A stretch of DNA of 35,174 nt from positions 1 through 35,174 of the forward strand of contig NZ_JWMA01000198.1 in the NCBI RefSeq assembly GCF_000812465.1. Direction: 5' to 3'. The position numbers were made by a program, and so were the translations under genes. The DNA comes from Cupriavidus sp. IDO (GTDB taxonomy: Bacteria; Pseudomonadota; Gammaproteobacteria; Burkholderiales; Burkholderiaceae). Below the pieces are notes generated by a model. It was not told the origin of the DNA. It searched no databases and saw only the letters and a program-made list of their open reading frames with translations. Positions 15,147 to 23,803 of this stretch are shown here, piece by piece (position 1 is the stretch's first letter; every line of letters begins with the position of its first letter).

Positions 15147-16007
15147 GTGGAACTGCATGTCACCCAACTGAGCGTCGACAACGGCGTCGGCCTGGTTCGG
15201 CTCAACCGCCCCGGGCGCGGAAATTCCTGGACTACGCGCATGAATGCCGAGTATCGTTGGCTGATGTCATGCCTGGATGACGACCCGCGCGTGCGTGTGA
15301 TTGTTGTCGCCGGCGCCGGCCAGCAGTTTTGCGTCGGCGCTGACACGAAGGCGCTGGACCATTACCGTGAGTCCGATCAGGACTATCTCGAAAGCTTCAG
15401 GAATGACGTGATGGCAACGCCGGGTCACGGCGTACGCCCAGAGTACGAGCACGAGCTGATCTGGCATTGGGGCCTGCAAAAGCCCGTCATTGCCGCCATC
15501 AACGGGGCCTGCGCCGGCATCGCCGTCGCGCTCGCCGCTTACTGCGACCTTCGCTATGCCGCGGCAGGCGCCAAGCTCACGACCTCAACGCCACGGCTAG
15601 GGCTGCCTGCCGAATTCGGGCTGTCCTGGATCATGCCGCGTATCGTGGGCCTGACCCACAGTGCCGACATTCTGCTGTCAGGGCGCGTGTTCCTGGCGGA
15701 AGAGGCACGCGCCATGGGGTTCCTCAACGGCGTGATGCCGCGTGAAACCCTTGAGGAGGAAGTCCTCCGGATCGCGCGCGGACTGGCGGACTCGACCTCG
15801 CCGGTGGCCGTGAAAACGGCCAAGCGTCAGCTCTACGCCGACCTCATGAGGCACGACGCGGGCGCCGCGATCGAGGATTCCCGGGAACTGATGGGGCAGT
15901 TGATGAAACAGCCGGATTTCAGTGAAGCTATGCGGGCCATGAAGGACAAGCGGCCGCCGGCCTTCAGCCCGCTGCCCGGCACAGCCATGGGGAGTACCGC
16001 GTCATGA
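15147..16007 (+). CDS. Crotonase-fold enoyl-CoA hydratase/isomerase family protein 2
   Basis: 286 residues from GTG at 15147, with AAGGAG upstream. The N-terminal GVGLVRLNRPGRGNSWTTRM is the usual first strand pair. Oxyanion segments are FCVGADTKAL and NGACAGIAVALAAYCDLRYAA. The active-site region reads TSTPRLGLPAEFGLSWIMPRIVG, with Glu in the usual second acid position and Thr/Pro near the first. The C-terminal helical part is complete. Its stop overlaps the next CoA-transferase start by 4 bases (ATGA). It is distinct from the other two crotonases in the cluster, so it is not a recent duplicate. It probably acts on the unsaturated CoA ester in chain shortening. Confidence 0.87.
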   Translation: MELHVTQLSVDNGVGLVRLNRPGRGNSWTTRMNAEYRWLMSCLDDDPRVRVIVVAGAGQQFCVGADTKALDHYRESDQDYLESFRNDVMATPGHGVRPEYEHELIWHWGLQKPVIAAINGACAGIAVALAAYCDLRYAAAGAKLTTSTPRLGLPAEFGLSWIMPRIVGLTHSADILLSGRVFLAEEARAMGFLNGVMPRETLEEEVLRIARGLADSTSPVAVKTAKRQLYADLMRHDAGAAIEDSRELMGQLMKQPDFSEAMRAMKDKRPPAFSPLPGTAMGSTAS

Positions 16008-17197
16008 GTGCCTCCAATCGGCAGGGCCCGCTCGAGCGCTTTCGTGTACTCGATCTCACCCGCCTGCGAGCGGGCCCGACGGCGGTACGGCAGCTGGCGG
16101 ACTGGGGAGCGGATGTCATCAAGATTGAAAGCCCGGAGGCGCTTGACGTCAGCGACGGCTGGATCGGGGACCGCCTCGGCTCGGATTTCCAGAACCTGCA
16201 TCGCAACAAGCGCAGCATCACGCTCAACCTCAAGGATCCGGAAGGCGTGCGGATTCTCCAGCGGCTGGTCGAGGCCGCTGACGTGCTGGTGGAGAATTTC
16301 CGGCCAGGCGTGAAGACCCGGCTTGGGGTGGACTATGAAACCTTGCAGCGCAGCAATCCCGGGCTCGTCTACGCCAGCATCTCGGGCTTCGGGCAGGACG
16401 GCCCGTATGCCGACCGGCCGGGCTACGACCAGATTGTGCAGGGCATGGGCGGGCTGATGGCGATCACCGGCGAAAAGGGGCAGCCGCCGTTGCGGACCGG
16501 GATCTCGCTGGCGGATACCGGTGTCGGCCTGTACGCGGCGCTCGGCATCATGACGGCCCTGCTCGAGCGTGAAGTGTCGGGCCGTGGGCAATGGGTGCAG
16601 ACCTCCCTGTTGCAGGGCATGATCGCGCTGACCGACTACCAGGCGGCACGATGGCTGATGGACGGTGAGGTGCCGGAGCCGGCAGGCAACGATCATCCCA
16701 CTGCGACGCCAACCGGCGTGTTCCCGACCGCCGATGGCCATATCAACATTGCCACGGCAGGCGAGGAGATGTGGCGGCGCTTGTGCAACGCGATCGGGGC
16801 GCCCGAGCTGCTCGGGCGGGCCGAGTATGGCAGCAACGAATTGCGCACAAAGAACCGGGAGGCGTTGAAAGGCGAGCTTGCGCAATACACGAGGCGCAAG
16901 ACAAGTTCCGAATGGATCCGGGCCTTCGAGCAGGCGAGCGTTGCCTGTGGCCCCATTTACCGGATGGACGAGGTATTCGAGGACCGGCAAACGCAGCATC
17001 TGGGCATGGCCGTATCCCTGCGGCATCCGGAGCTTCAGGAGATAAAGGTCGTGGCGCAGCCGTACACGCTGTCGCGCACGCCAAGCCAGATGCGCACGGC
17101 AACGCCTGGGCGAGGCGAACATACCGAAGCGGTGTTGATGGAACTGGGATATAGCGCGGAACAGATCTCGGACTTGCGCGAGCGTCACGTGGTGTGA
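16004..17197 (+). CDS. Family III (CaiB/BaiF) acyl-CoA transferase 2
   Basis: 397 residues, starting at an ATG that overlaps the preceding stop. Landmarks are FRVLDLTRLRAGPTAVRQLAD, WGADVIKIE, NLHRNKRSITLNLKDPEG, NFRPG, GYDQIVQGMGG and the nucleophile region ISLADTGVGL with Asp171. Tyr, not His, follows the Gly of the GYD segment, so this is a transferase rather than a racemase. It is clearly different from the transferase at 5952-7205. It overlaps by 4 bases the longest frame of the ferredoxin gene that follows, so the two are probably coupled. It would load CoA onto an acid of the pathway from succinyl-CoA or a later thioester. Confidence 0.87.
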   Translation: MSASNRQGPLERFRVLDLTRLRAGPTAVRQLADWGADVIKIESPEALDVSDGWIGDRLGSDFQNLHRNKRSITLNLKDPEGVRILQRLVEAADVLVENFRPGVKTRLGVDYETLQRSNPGLVYASISGFGQDGPYADRPGYDQIVQGMGGLMAITGEKGQPPLRTGISLADTGVGLYAALGIMTALLEREVSGRGQWVQTSLLQGMIALTDYQAARWLMDGEVPEPAGNDHPTATPTGVFPTADGHINIATAGEEMWRRLCNAIGAPELLGRAEYGSNELRTKNREALKGELAQYTRRKTSSEWIRAFEQASVACGPIYRMDEVFEDRQTQHLGMAVSLRHPELQEIKVVAQPYTLSRTPSQMRTATPGRGEHTEAVLMELGYSAEQISDLRERHVV

Positions 17198-17241
17198 TCG
17201 TGGACGAGCGCGCCAACCTGACCACAGACTACGGAGTGAGC

Positions 17242-17445
17242 ATGAAAATTCGAATTGAATCGGCACGATGCAAAGGGCATCAGAACTGCGTCCGGGCGGC
17301 GCCGGAACTGTTCATCGTTGGGGAGGACGGCTATGCGCGCGTCAGGGGAAGTGGCGATGTGCCGCCGGCCCTGAAGGAAGAGGCGCTGCTTGCCTGGGCA
17401 AACTGCCCTGAGTTCGCCATCGAGGTCGAGGGCGACGAGCAATGA
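17242..17445 (+). CDS. Small CxxHxxC...CP ferredoxin (P450-associated type)
   Basis: 67-residue ferredoxin from the ATG at 17242, with GGAG at 17233-17236. Cluster ligands are Cys10, Cys16 and Cys55 (CKGHQNC … NCPEF). His13 sits where a fourth cysteine would be in a [4Fe-4S] protein. This CxxHxxC layout is known from [3Fe-4S] and variant ferredoxins encoded beside actinobacterial and some proteobacterial P450s. EAPELF-like APELFIVGEDGYARV is the usual second motif. A start at 17194 would overlap the transferase stop, but it adds an unconserved 16-residue leader. It probably delivers electrons to the P450 at 12979-14175, although three genes away. Confidence 0.85.
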   Translation: MKIRIESARCKGHQNCVRAAPELFIVGEDGYARVRGSGDVPPALKEEALLAWANCPEFAIEVEGDEQ

Positions 17446-17503
17446 CCCGGCCTTGATGCGGATACCTGGCGCGACTGGCGCTTTGAAACGAAAACCGGAC
17501 CAT

Positions 17504-18298
17504 ATGATGGAGAACAGGGGACACCTGATTTTCGAGCGCGACGGTGCGACGGGGCGGATTGTGTTCAGCAATATCGCCCGTCGCAACGCAGGCACGGACT
17601 CGATGTGGCGCGCCGTGGCGCCGGCCCTGGATTCGCTCGCTGGTGACCCGGATATCCGGGTCATTCTGATCGAGGGCGACGGCGGACGCGACTTCATGTC
17701 CGGCGCCGACATCGCCGAGTTCAACAGCCGCTTGTCGCAGGCCGATGCCGTGCGCACGGTCGAGCGCAGTGCGCTGCAGGCTTACCGGGCAGTCTGGGAC
17801 TGTACCAAGCCGACCGTGGCCGTGATCCGTGGCTACTGCCTCGGCGGGGGGCTGGCGCTGGCGAGTTGTTGCGATCTTCGGATCGCATCGGAAACGGCGC
17901 GGTTTGGCATTCCTGCTGTAAAGCTGGGAGTTGGCTATCCGGGTGACAGCATGGCGAAGATCCGTTCGCTCGTCGGGCCGGCGTTCATGAAGGAAATCCT
18001 CCTGACCGGACGCCAGTTCTCTGCTTCGGAAGCGCTGCGCATTGGACTTGTCAACACGGTCGTGCCCGATGGGGACCTGGCTGCGGAAGCCGGGAGCGTG
18101 GCCGCCTCCATTGCCGCCGCAGCACCCCTGACTGTCCGGGCAATCAAGCTGATAGACCGTGATCTGGACAGGTCATCCGCGGACTGGAATACTGAGCGTT
18201 GGGACGAATCTATTGCTGCCTGCTTCGCGAGCGAGGACTTTGTCGAAGGTTGCAAGGCATTCGCCGAGCGGCGCGCGCCGCAATTCAAGGGACGCTAA
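17504..18298 (+). CDS. Crotonase-fold enoyl-CoA hydratase/isomerase family protein 3
   Basis: 264 residues from the ATG at 17504 (an adjacent ATG at 17507 is equally possible). The frame is open upstream to 17390, but that part reads unlike the family. Oxyanion segments are FMSGADIAEFNS and RGYCLGGGLALASCCDLRIAS. The active-site stretch is FGIPAVKLGVGYPGDSMAKIRSLVG. The C-terminal end FAERRAPQFKGR is typical of enoyl-CoA hydratases. It follows the ferredoxin by 58 bases and is the last catabolic gene before the LysR regulator. It is the most canonical of the three crotonases and the best candidate for a plain 2-enoyl-CoA hydratase. Confidence 0.87.
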   Translation: MMENRGHLIFERDGATGRIVFSNIARRNAGTDSMWRAVAPALDSLAGDPDIRVILIEGDGGRDFMSGADIAEFNSRLSQADAVRTVERSALQAYRAVWDCTKPTVAVIRGYCLGGGLALASCCDLRIASETARFGIPAVKLGVGYPGDSMAKIRSLVGPAFMKEILLTGRQFSASEALRIGLVNTVVPDGDLAAEAGSVAASIAAAAPLTVRAIKLIDRDLDRSSADWNTERWDESIAACFASEDFVEGCKAFAERRAPQFKGR

Positions 18299-18356
18299 TT
18301 GGCCTGGATGTCGTGCGCACAGTGCAGTGCAGTACTGGGCGCAGGAGCAAAGGTTA

Positions 18357-19325
18357 GTGGATAAGTTCGCAGCTATTCAATCCTTCGTCGCCGTTGCGCA
18401 AAGGGGAGGCTTCTCGGCGGCCGCTCGCCAGCTCGGCGTGACGGCGTCCATTCTGACCCGGCGGATCGCAAGCCTGGAGCAGGAATTGCGCGTGCCGCTG
18501 CTCGTGCGCAATACCCGAAAGCTTGCTTTGACGCCGGCGGGCGAGGCGTATTTTGTGCGCTGCCGCGAAATCCTTTCCTCCATGGAGGAGGCGGAACAGG
18601 AGCTGGAACGTGCCTGCGATGATCCGGTCGGCCGGCTGCATGTCCAGCTTCCGCTGATCGTGGCGCGGCTGCACGTGGTGCCACGCCTCAGTGAGTTCGT
18701 TGCGCAGTACCCGGGAATCAATCTCAAGATCACGCAAGCCGACGGCTTGCAGCACGACCTGATCGGACGCGGCCTGGACATTGCCGTCTGGGGCGGCGAT
18801 TTGCCCGACTCGCGGCTCGTCGCACGCCCGCTGACACGGAACCTGCGCGTCACCTGCGCGACGCCGGAGTATCTTGACCGCTACGGCCGACCCGAACGCA
18901 TCGAGGATCTGGCGTCCCACAACTGCCTGACTGCGGACCTCTTTCATGGCGGGCGCTCGTGGCTCTTTCAGACGCCGGAGGGAGAACGCCTGGTGCCCGT
19001 GAAAGGCAACCTGGCGTTCGACAACAGCGACAACTACCGGGAAGCGGTTCTTGCCGGGTTGGGGCTGGGCCAGGGCCCATCGATCCTGTTCGATGTTGAC
19101 GTCAGCGTCGGGCGCCTTGAACAGGTCCTGACCGGGTACGTCGCGCGCGGGCAGACCCTGTACGCGGTCTACCCGCCAGCACAGGGCCGGAACGCCAAAG
19201 TGAAGGCGTTCGTCGAGTTCCTGTCCCGCGTGCTTCCCGTGGGCTGGAGTGGCATGACCGTGAGCCAGCCGCGCCTGGACGAAGCCGCGCAGGCGCCGGC
19301 AGGCAGGCGCGCGCAACGTCTGTAG
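18357..19325 (+). CDS. LysR-family transcriptional regulator
   Basis: 322 residues from GTG at 18357, with AGGAG about 10 bases upstream. The longer in-frame extension to 18159 runs through the crotonase gene and is not used. The N-terminal winged helix is DKFAAIQSFVAVAQRGGFSAAARQLGVTASILTRRIASLEQEL, then VPLLVRNTRKLALTPAGEAYF. The rest is the periplasmic-binding-like effector domain. It lies 58 bases after the third crotonase on the same strand, so it may share that transcript. It is the only regulator recognised in the cluster, and it probably responds to a pathway acid or CoA ester and acts at 10282-10644 (inference). The layout, with the regulator at the end of an operon rather than divergent, is less usual for this family. 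Confidence 0.88.
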   Translation: MDKFAAIQSFVAVAQRGGFSAAARQLGVTASILTRRIASLEQELRVPLLVRNTRKLALTPAGEAYFVRCREILSSMEEAEQELERACDDPVGRLHVQLPLIVARLHVVPRLSEFVAQYPGINLKITQADGLQHDLIGRGLDIAVWGGDLPDSRLVARPLTRNLRVTCATPEYLDRYGRPERIEDLASHNCLTADLFHGGRSWLFQTPEGERLVPVKGNLAFDNSDNYREAVLAGLGLGQGPSILFDVDVSVGRLEQVLTGYVARGQTLYAVYPPAQGRNAKVKAFVEFLSRVLPVGWSGMTVSQPRLDEAAQAPAGRRAQRL

Positions 19326-19512
19326 GGCGCGATCCCCGGTCGGCGAAATCACGTCGCCCAATCCGGTACGCGCTGCATCTCTCGCCTGACGAAGTACTCT
19401 TGTTCGCTCCGCTGTGTTGATCGCCACCAGCGCACGGGGTCTACTACTACCCATGCGATGTGCGATCAGCATCGGGGTATCCCGGTCAATGGTCGGTACC
19501 GCGTGGGGCCAT

Positions 19513-19537
19513 GGCCTCGACCCCGGATGTCGAGGCC
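19513..19537. terminator. 9-bp stem-loop between LysR and acyl-CoA synthetase genes
   Basis: GGCCTCGAC / GTCGAGGCC with a 7-base loop in the 260-base gap after the regulator. There is no T-run. It may end the first rightward transcript or be a binding site. Confidence 0.35.
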
Positions 19538-19586
19538 TGGTGGCTGGACTCCCGTCAACCTAGTCGTCTGCATTGGTACCACTCCT

Positions 19587-21191
19587 ATGATCACCCCACG
19601 ACGCTGGTCTCGCGACGTCGCGAGAGCAAGAGTTGAGAACCACTCAACACTGGTCTATACATATCGTCCGACGTCACTGGCCGAGTTTCTGCTCGACGCG
19701 CGCCGCTGGGCAGACCGTCCATTCATTGTGCAAGGTGAACTGCGCCTGAGCACCCGGGAATTCGAATGCGCCGTACGGCGCGTCGCCGGCTTCCTGGCCG
19801 CGCAGGGGATTGGCCGCAGGACGAGCGTGATGTTGCTGGGCCATAACAGCCTGGAGTGGCTGCTTGCGTTCTGGGCGGTGCAATGTCTTGGCGGCGTGAC
19901 AGTCCTTGGTAATGCAATGTGGGGCAATGCACAGGCGCAAGCTTGCGCGGAGCTGGCTGAACCGGCGCTGCTCATTACGGACAGGGCGACGGCGTCGCCC
20001 CGGGGGCCGTGGTTGACCGCTTCCTTCGATGAGATTGGCGCGGCCTTGCGCAACACGACTGCGGCGTTGCCATGCCTGGAGCCTGCGCCTGACATGGAGG
20101 ACGAGACCGCCGTTATCATGTTCAGCTCCGGCACCACGGGCGACGCCAAGGCGGTGGTGATCTCGCACCGGTCATTCATCGCCAATATCCAGAATCTTCT
20201 GGTCCTGACCGGACGCCTGCCTGACGAACTCGCGCCTGGGGCGACGGGGACCGTCAGTCTGCTAACGATGCCTCTGTTCCACATGGGCGGCATCCAGATT
20301 GCGACGACCACCCTGCTGACCGGAGGCACCCTTGTGATGTTGGAAGGGCGCTTCGATCCGGTTACAGTGCTGACGCTCATCGATCAGGAAAAGGTACGCG
20401 TTTGGGGCAGTGTGCCCACGATGGTCTCGCGCGTGGTGGAACACGAACTGTTTGGCAAGTTCGATACCAGCAGCTTGAGGTCGATCCCAATGGGCGGAGC
20501 GGCGCTGTCCGACGACCTTCGAGCCAAGATCCAGAAGGCGTTCCCGTCCCTGCAGAAGCGGGTGGGTAGCCTGTATGGGATGACGGAAGCTGGTGGAGTG
20601 GTGGCGGCTGCCTCCAGCGTGGAGATCGAAGGCCGGCCCAAAGGCTGTGTTGGCAGGCCGCTACCCCTCGCCGAGATACGGATCGATGCCCCTGACGAAA
20701 GGGGGGTAGGGGAGATCATGGTGCGCACCGCCACGATGACCCGTGGATACCTTCGCAACCCTGAGCCGATGACCGATCCGGACGGATGGTTTGCCACGGG
20801 CGACCGCGGCTGGCTCGATGCCGAGGGCTACCTGTACCTGGTTGGCCGTTCCAAAGACATCGTTATTCGCGCCGGCGAGAACATCGCATGCGCGCATGTT
20901 GAGCAATGTCTTCTGCAACACGGCGATTTGGTCGAAGCAGCGGTCGTGCCACTTCCGCACGCCGACCTTGGTGAGGAAGTCGGCGCCGTCGTTGTCTTAA
21001 GGCCCGGTACGGCCGTTACGGCCGAACTCCTGCGCACCCATGCTGCCGCGGTGCTTGGGCGGCATGAAGTACCGTCCCGCTGGTGGCTTCGCTCCGAGGC
21101 GCTGCCAACGAACGCGGCCGGCAAGGTCGCCAAGCGAGAAGTCCTGGATCAGTGGCGGCAGGCGGGGTTGGATCTCCCGCGTGCTGATTGA
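19587..21191 (+). CDS. AMP-forming acyl-CoA synthetase
   Basis: Activates a carboxylic acid to its CoA thioester through an acyl-adenylate. It has 534 residues from the ATG at 19587; a frame extension to 19458 is unconserved. Conserved sequence begins near TSLAEFLLDARRWADRPFIVQG. Motifs are the P-loop MFSSGTTGDAKAVVISHRS, PLFHMGGIQ, YGMTEAGG, ATGDRGWLDAEGYLYLVGRSKDIV-type hinge with RAGENIACAHVE, and the C-terminal Lys motif PTNAAGKVAKRE. It opens the second rightward group (synthetase, aldehyde dehydrogenase, reductase, SDR). An inverted repeat and a promoter-like stretch lie just inside this start (19608-19661), so the true start needs checking. The fold fits medium-chain, aryl or terpenoid acids. 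Confidence 0.88.
   Translation: MITPRRWSRDVARARVENHSTLVYTYRPTSLAEFLLDARRWADRPFIVQGELRLSTREFECAVRRVAGFLAAQGIGRRTSVMLLGHNSLEWLLAFWAVQCLGGVTVLGNAMWGNAQAQACAELAEPALLITDRATASPRGPWLTASFDEIGAALRNTTAALPCLEPAPDMEDETAVIMFSSGTTGDAKAVVISHRSFIANIQNLLVLTGRLPDELAPGATGTVSLLTMPLFHMGGIQIATTTLLTGGTLVMLEGRFDPVTVLTLIDQEKVRVWGSVPTMVSRVVEHELFGKFDTSSLRSIPMGGAALSDDLRAKIQKAFPSLQKRVGSLYGMTEAGGVVAAASSVEIEGRPKGCVGRPLPLAEIRIDAPDERGVGEIMVRTATMTRGYLRNPEPMTDPDGWFATGDRGWLDAEGYLYLVGRSKDIVIRAGENIACAHVEQCLLQHGDLVEAAVVPLPHADLGEEVGAVVVLRPGTAVTAELLRTHAAAVLGRHEVPSRWWLRSEALPTNAAGKVAKREVLDQWRQAGLDLPRAD
19608..19625. repeat. 18-bp perfect palindrome TCTCGCGAC|GTCGCGAGA
   Basis: Lies 21 bases after the proposed synthetase start codon and immediately upstream of a second dyad at 19632. 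Possibly an operator if the gene actually begins downstream. Otherwise it is a coding coincidence. Confidence 0.5.
19632..19661 (+). promoter_or_regulatory. Promoter-like element with overlapping dyad GTTGAG-N5-CTCAAC
   Basis: TTGAGA (19633-19638), a 17-base spacer and TATACA (19656-19661) form a good sigma-70 match. The -35 box lies within a perfect 6-bp dyad (19632-19648). It is inside the proposed synthetase frame, which conflicts with a start at 19587. If real, the leader or start differs from the call, or it is an internal promoter. Confidence 0.3.
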
Positions 21192-21210
21192 ACGACGCGA
21201 TAGAGGCACT

Positions 21211-22632
21211 ATGATCGAACGCACCACACTCTATATTGGCGGCCGTTGGCTGACGCCGTCCTCCGCCGGGACGATGCAGGTTACAGACTCGAATACGGGC
21301 GACCTCTTTGCCACCATCCCTGCCGGCTCCGAGGCGGATGTGAACGCGGCCGTCAGTGCTGCGCGTGCGGCTTTCCCCGGATGGTCTCAGACCTCGTCAG
21401 CCAATCGGGCAAGGTTCCTGCAAAAGATTTCCGATGGTCTGCTGAAGCGCGGTGACGAGTTGACGCGATTGATTGCCACAGAGGTCGGTACACCGCTGAA
21501 GGCCTGCTCACTAGTCCAGGTCACAGCGCCAGTGAATTCCTGGGCGTACTACTCCAAACTGTCGCAGGAGTTTGACTACGAAACACGCGTTGGCAACTCA
21601 TTGGTCGTGCGCGAACCGGTGGGGGTGGTAGCTGCCATCACGCCCTGGAACTATCCGCTAAACCAAATCACGCAGAAAATCGCGCCGGCGCTTGCCAGTG
21701 GGTGCACGGTTGTCCTGAAGCCGTCTGAAATCGCTCCGCTCAATGCCTTCGTTCTCGCCGAGGTCATACATGAGGCCGGCCTGCCGCCGGGGGTCTTCAA
21801 TCTGGTGACCGGTCTCGGTCCGTTGGTCGGTGAAGCACTGGCAGCACACCCAGAGGTGGACATGATCTCGTTTACCGGGTCGACACGCGCCGGCAAGCAG
21901 GTCAGCAGGGTCGGCTCGGAGACGATCAAGCGCGTCTCGCTGGAGTTGGGCGGGAAGAGCGCATCGATCGTGCTTGACGATGCCGACCTGGGGAAGGCTG
22001 TGCGAGCCACCGTTTCACACTGCTACCTGAATTCAGGCCAGACTTGCGCTGCCTGGACTCGGATGCTGGTGCCGCGCGACCGCCTAGACCACGCGCGCGG
22101 ATTGGCGCGCCAGGCAGCCGATTCGTTCATCGTCGGAAGCGCCTTCGCCGAAGGTGTAAAGCTGGGTCCGCTGGCGTCGGCAGCGCATCGGGACCGGGTG
22201 CTCAGCTACATTCGCCTCGGCCTTGAAGAAGGTGCCGAACTCGTGGCCGGTGGGCCCGAGGCTCCGGCCGGGACCGGTGGCGGGTATTTCGTCAGGCCTA
22301 CCGTGTTCGTCGCGGATCCTCGAAGCACGATTGCACGGGAAGAGATCTTCGGCCCTGTACTCACGATCATTCCCTATGACTCCGAGGCCGACGCTGTGAG
22401 TATTGCCAATGACACGATATACGGACTGTCGGGCGCTGTCTGGGCCGGAACAGACGATCGTGCTCTCGGTGTCGCGCGGCAATTACGCACGGGCCAGGTC
22501 GACATCAACGGCGGCCGCTGGAATCCCCTCGCTCCGTTCGGCGGATTCAAGCAATCCGGACGAGGTCGCGAGAACGGCATTTACGGGCTGGAAGAATTCC
22601 TCGAGTACAAAGCAATTCAGCTATGTGCTTGA
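21211..22632 (+). CDS. NAD(P)-dependent aldehyde dehydrogenase 2
   Basis: 473 residues from the ATG at 21211, 19 bases after the synthetase stop, with AGAGG upstream. The longer frame beginning at 21040 overlaps the synthetase and is rejected. Landmarks are TPWNYPLNQITQKIAPAL, FTGSTRAGK (221-229), Glu245 in ELGGKSAS, Cys279 in NSGQTCAA, and EEIFGPVLT. The C-terminal GGFKQSGRGRENG is complete. It is only distantly similar to the first aldehyde dehydrogenase, so the cluster has two aldehyde oxidation steps or two chain positions. The NSGQTCAA loop is the common medium-chain or aliphatic aldehyde type. The substrate is unknown. Confidence 0.9.
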   Translation: MIERTTLYIGGRWLTPSSAGTMQVTDSNTGDLFATIPAGSEADVNAAVSAARAAFPGWSQTSSANRARFLQKISDGLLKRGDELTRLIATEVGTPLKACSLVQVTAPVNSWAYYSKLSQEFDYETRVGNSLVVREPVGVVAAITPWNYPLNQITQKIAPALASGCTVVLKPSEIAPLNAFVLAEVIHEAGLPPGVFNLVTGLGPLVGEALAAHPEVDMISFTGSTRAGKQVSRVGSETIKRVSLELGGKSASIVLDDADLGKAVRATVSHCYLNSGQTCAAWTRMLVPRDRLDHARGLARQAADSFIVGSAFAEGVKLGPLASAAHRDRVLSYIRLGLEEGAELVAGGPEAPAGTGGGYFVRPTVFVADPRSTIAREEIFGPVLTIIPYDSEADAVSIANDTIYGLSGAVWAGTDDRALGVARQLRTGQVDINGGRWNPLAPFGGFKQSGRGRENGIYGLEEFLEYKAIQLCA

Positions 22633-22676
22633 CGCACGACTGGTTGCACTCCTAAGACATTCACAGGACCATCGAC

Positions 22677-23705
22677 ATGCCGATAGCGATGCGCTTGGGA
22701 CCGCCGGCTGCCATTGATCAATTGGTGCCGTTTGAAGAGGATCCGGGCCGCCCGGGAGCCGGGGAGGTGCTGGTGCGGATGCGCGGCAGTTCGCTGAACT
22801 TCCACGACTACCTTGTGGTGACAGGCCGCATGCCAACCGCCGGGGGCCGTATCCCCTTGTCCGACGGCGCAGGCGAGGTCGTCGAGGTAGGGGCACTACG
22901 CGGGGACGAGGCCGATCCATCCATGACGTTTCGGGTGGGAGAGGCTGTGCTGGGAACGTTCTTTCGTCACTGGCGTGAGGGTGATCCCGCCCAGTGGAAG
23001 CATGGCGCCGTCGCAGGCGAGCACGTCGACGGGTACGCACGCCAGTTCGCCGTCGTGCCAGTGGCAGCGCTGACGCGCGTACCGCACGGATTCTCGTTGG
23101 CTGAGGCCGCGACGTTGCCCTGCGCAGGCCTAGTCGCGTGGCGCGCGCTCGGATGCTGCGGCGGCATCCGTCCTGGGGACGTAGTTCTTGTGCAGGGCAC
23201 CGGTGGGGTGTCGGTATTCGCACTGCAGTTCGCCAAGGCGATGGGGGCAACGGTGGTTGCTATCTCATCGTCGGAAGGCAAGCTCAAGCGTCTTCGTGCG
23301 CTCGGGGCGGATCACGTGATCCACTACAAGGCGGAGCCGAACTGGGGGCGCGCGGCCAGGAGATGGACCGGTGGAAGGGGCGTCGATCACATTGTGGACG
23401 TCGGCGGCGCCGACTTCCTTAACCAGTCGATCGAGGCATGCCGGACCGGCGGCAGCATTGCCCTCGTGGGCCTGCTCGCAGGCACGGCCGGCCGTGTCGA
23501 CACAGGGCGGATCATGGCGCAACAGCTTCGGCTACAGGGGGTCGTGGTCGGTAGTCGGACGGATCAACTGGAGATGATCCGTGCGATTGAGTCGTTGGGA
23601 GTACGCCCGGTAATTGATTCAAGCTTCCAGTTGCAGCAATTGCCTGCAGCGTTCCGGCACCAGGAAGCCGGTCGCCATTTTGGCAAGATCGTTGTCGAAA
23701 TCTAG
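22677..23705 (+). CDS. Zinc-independent MDR (quinone oxidoreductase-like) dehydrogenase
   Basis: 342 residues from the ATG at 22677. The N-terminal GroES-like domain has SLNFHDYLVVTGRMP. The nucleotide domain is VVLVQGTGGVSVFALQFAKAMGATVVAIS with an AGLVAWRAL hinge. The zinc cysteines of true alcohol dehydrogenases are absent, which places it with quinone reductase, enoyl reductase or alkenal reductase-like enzymes. It follows the aldehyde dehydrogenase by 44 bases. It may reduce a C=C bond of an unsaturated ketone, aldehyde or CoA ester in the pathway. An NADPH quinone reductase role is the alternative. Confidence 0.85.
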   Translation: MPIAMRLGPPAAIDQLVPFEEDPGRPGAGEVLVRMRGSSLNFHDYLVVTGRMPTAGGRIPLSDGAGEVVEVGALRGDEADPSMTFRVGEAVLGTFFRHWREGDPAQWKHGAVAGEHVDGYARQFAVVPVAALTRVPHGFSLAEAATLPCAGLVAWRALGCCGGIRPGDVVLVQGTGGVSVFALQFAKAMGATVVAISSSEGKLKRLRALGADHVIHYKAEPNWGRAARRWTGGRGVDHIVDVGGADFLNQSIEACRTGGSIALVGLLAGTAGRVDTGRIMAQQLRLQGVVVGSRTDQLEMIRAIESLGVRPVIDSSFQLQQLPAAFRHQEAGRHFGKIVVEI

Positions 23706-23736
23706 GTGCAGGCGCTTAATATGGTGACTATCGCCA

Positions 23737-23781
23737 TTGAGGAACCTACTTGTCTATGCAATGGCAACGCCCGTTCCTCAA
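23737..23781. promoter_or_regulatory. 9-bp inverted repeat upstream of the SDR gene
   Basis: TTGAGGAAC (23737-23745) and GTTCCTCAA (23773-23781) are perfect complements with a 27-base loop, placed just before the SDR ribosome site. May be an operator or leader hairpin. Confidence 0.4.
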
Positions 23782-23803
23782 AAACCGCTTAAGGAGAAAA
23801 AGC

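Noticed and set aside
15833..17266. 477-codon minus-strand frame opposite the second CoA-transferase
   Set aside because: Antisense shadow; the plus strand has full family III signatures.
18354..19472. 372-codon minus-strand frame opposite the LysR gene
   Set aside because: Antisense shadow with no motif; the plus strand has a clear helix-turn-helix.
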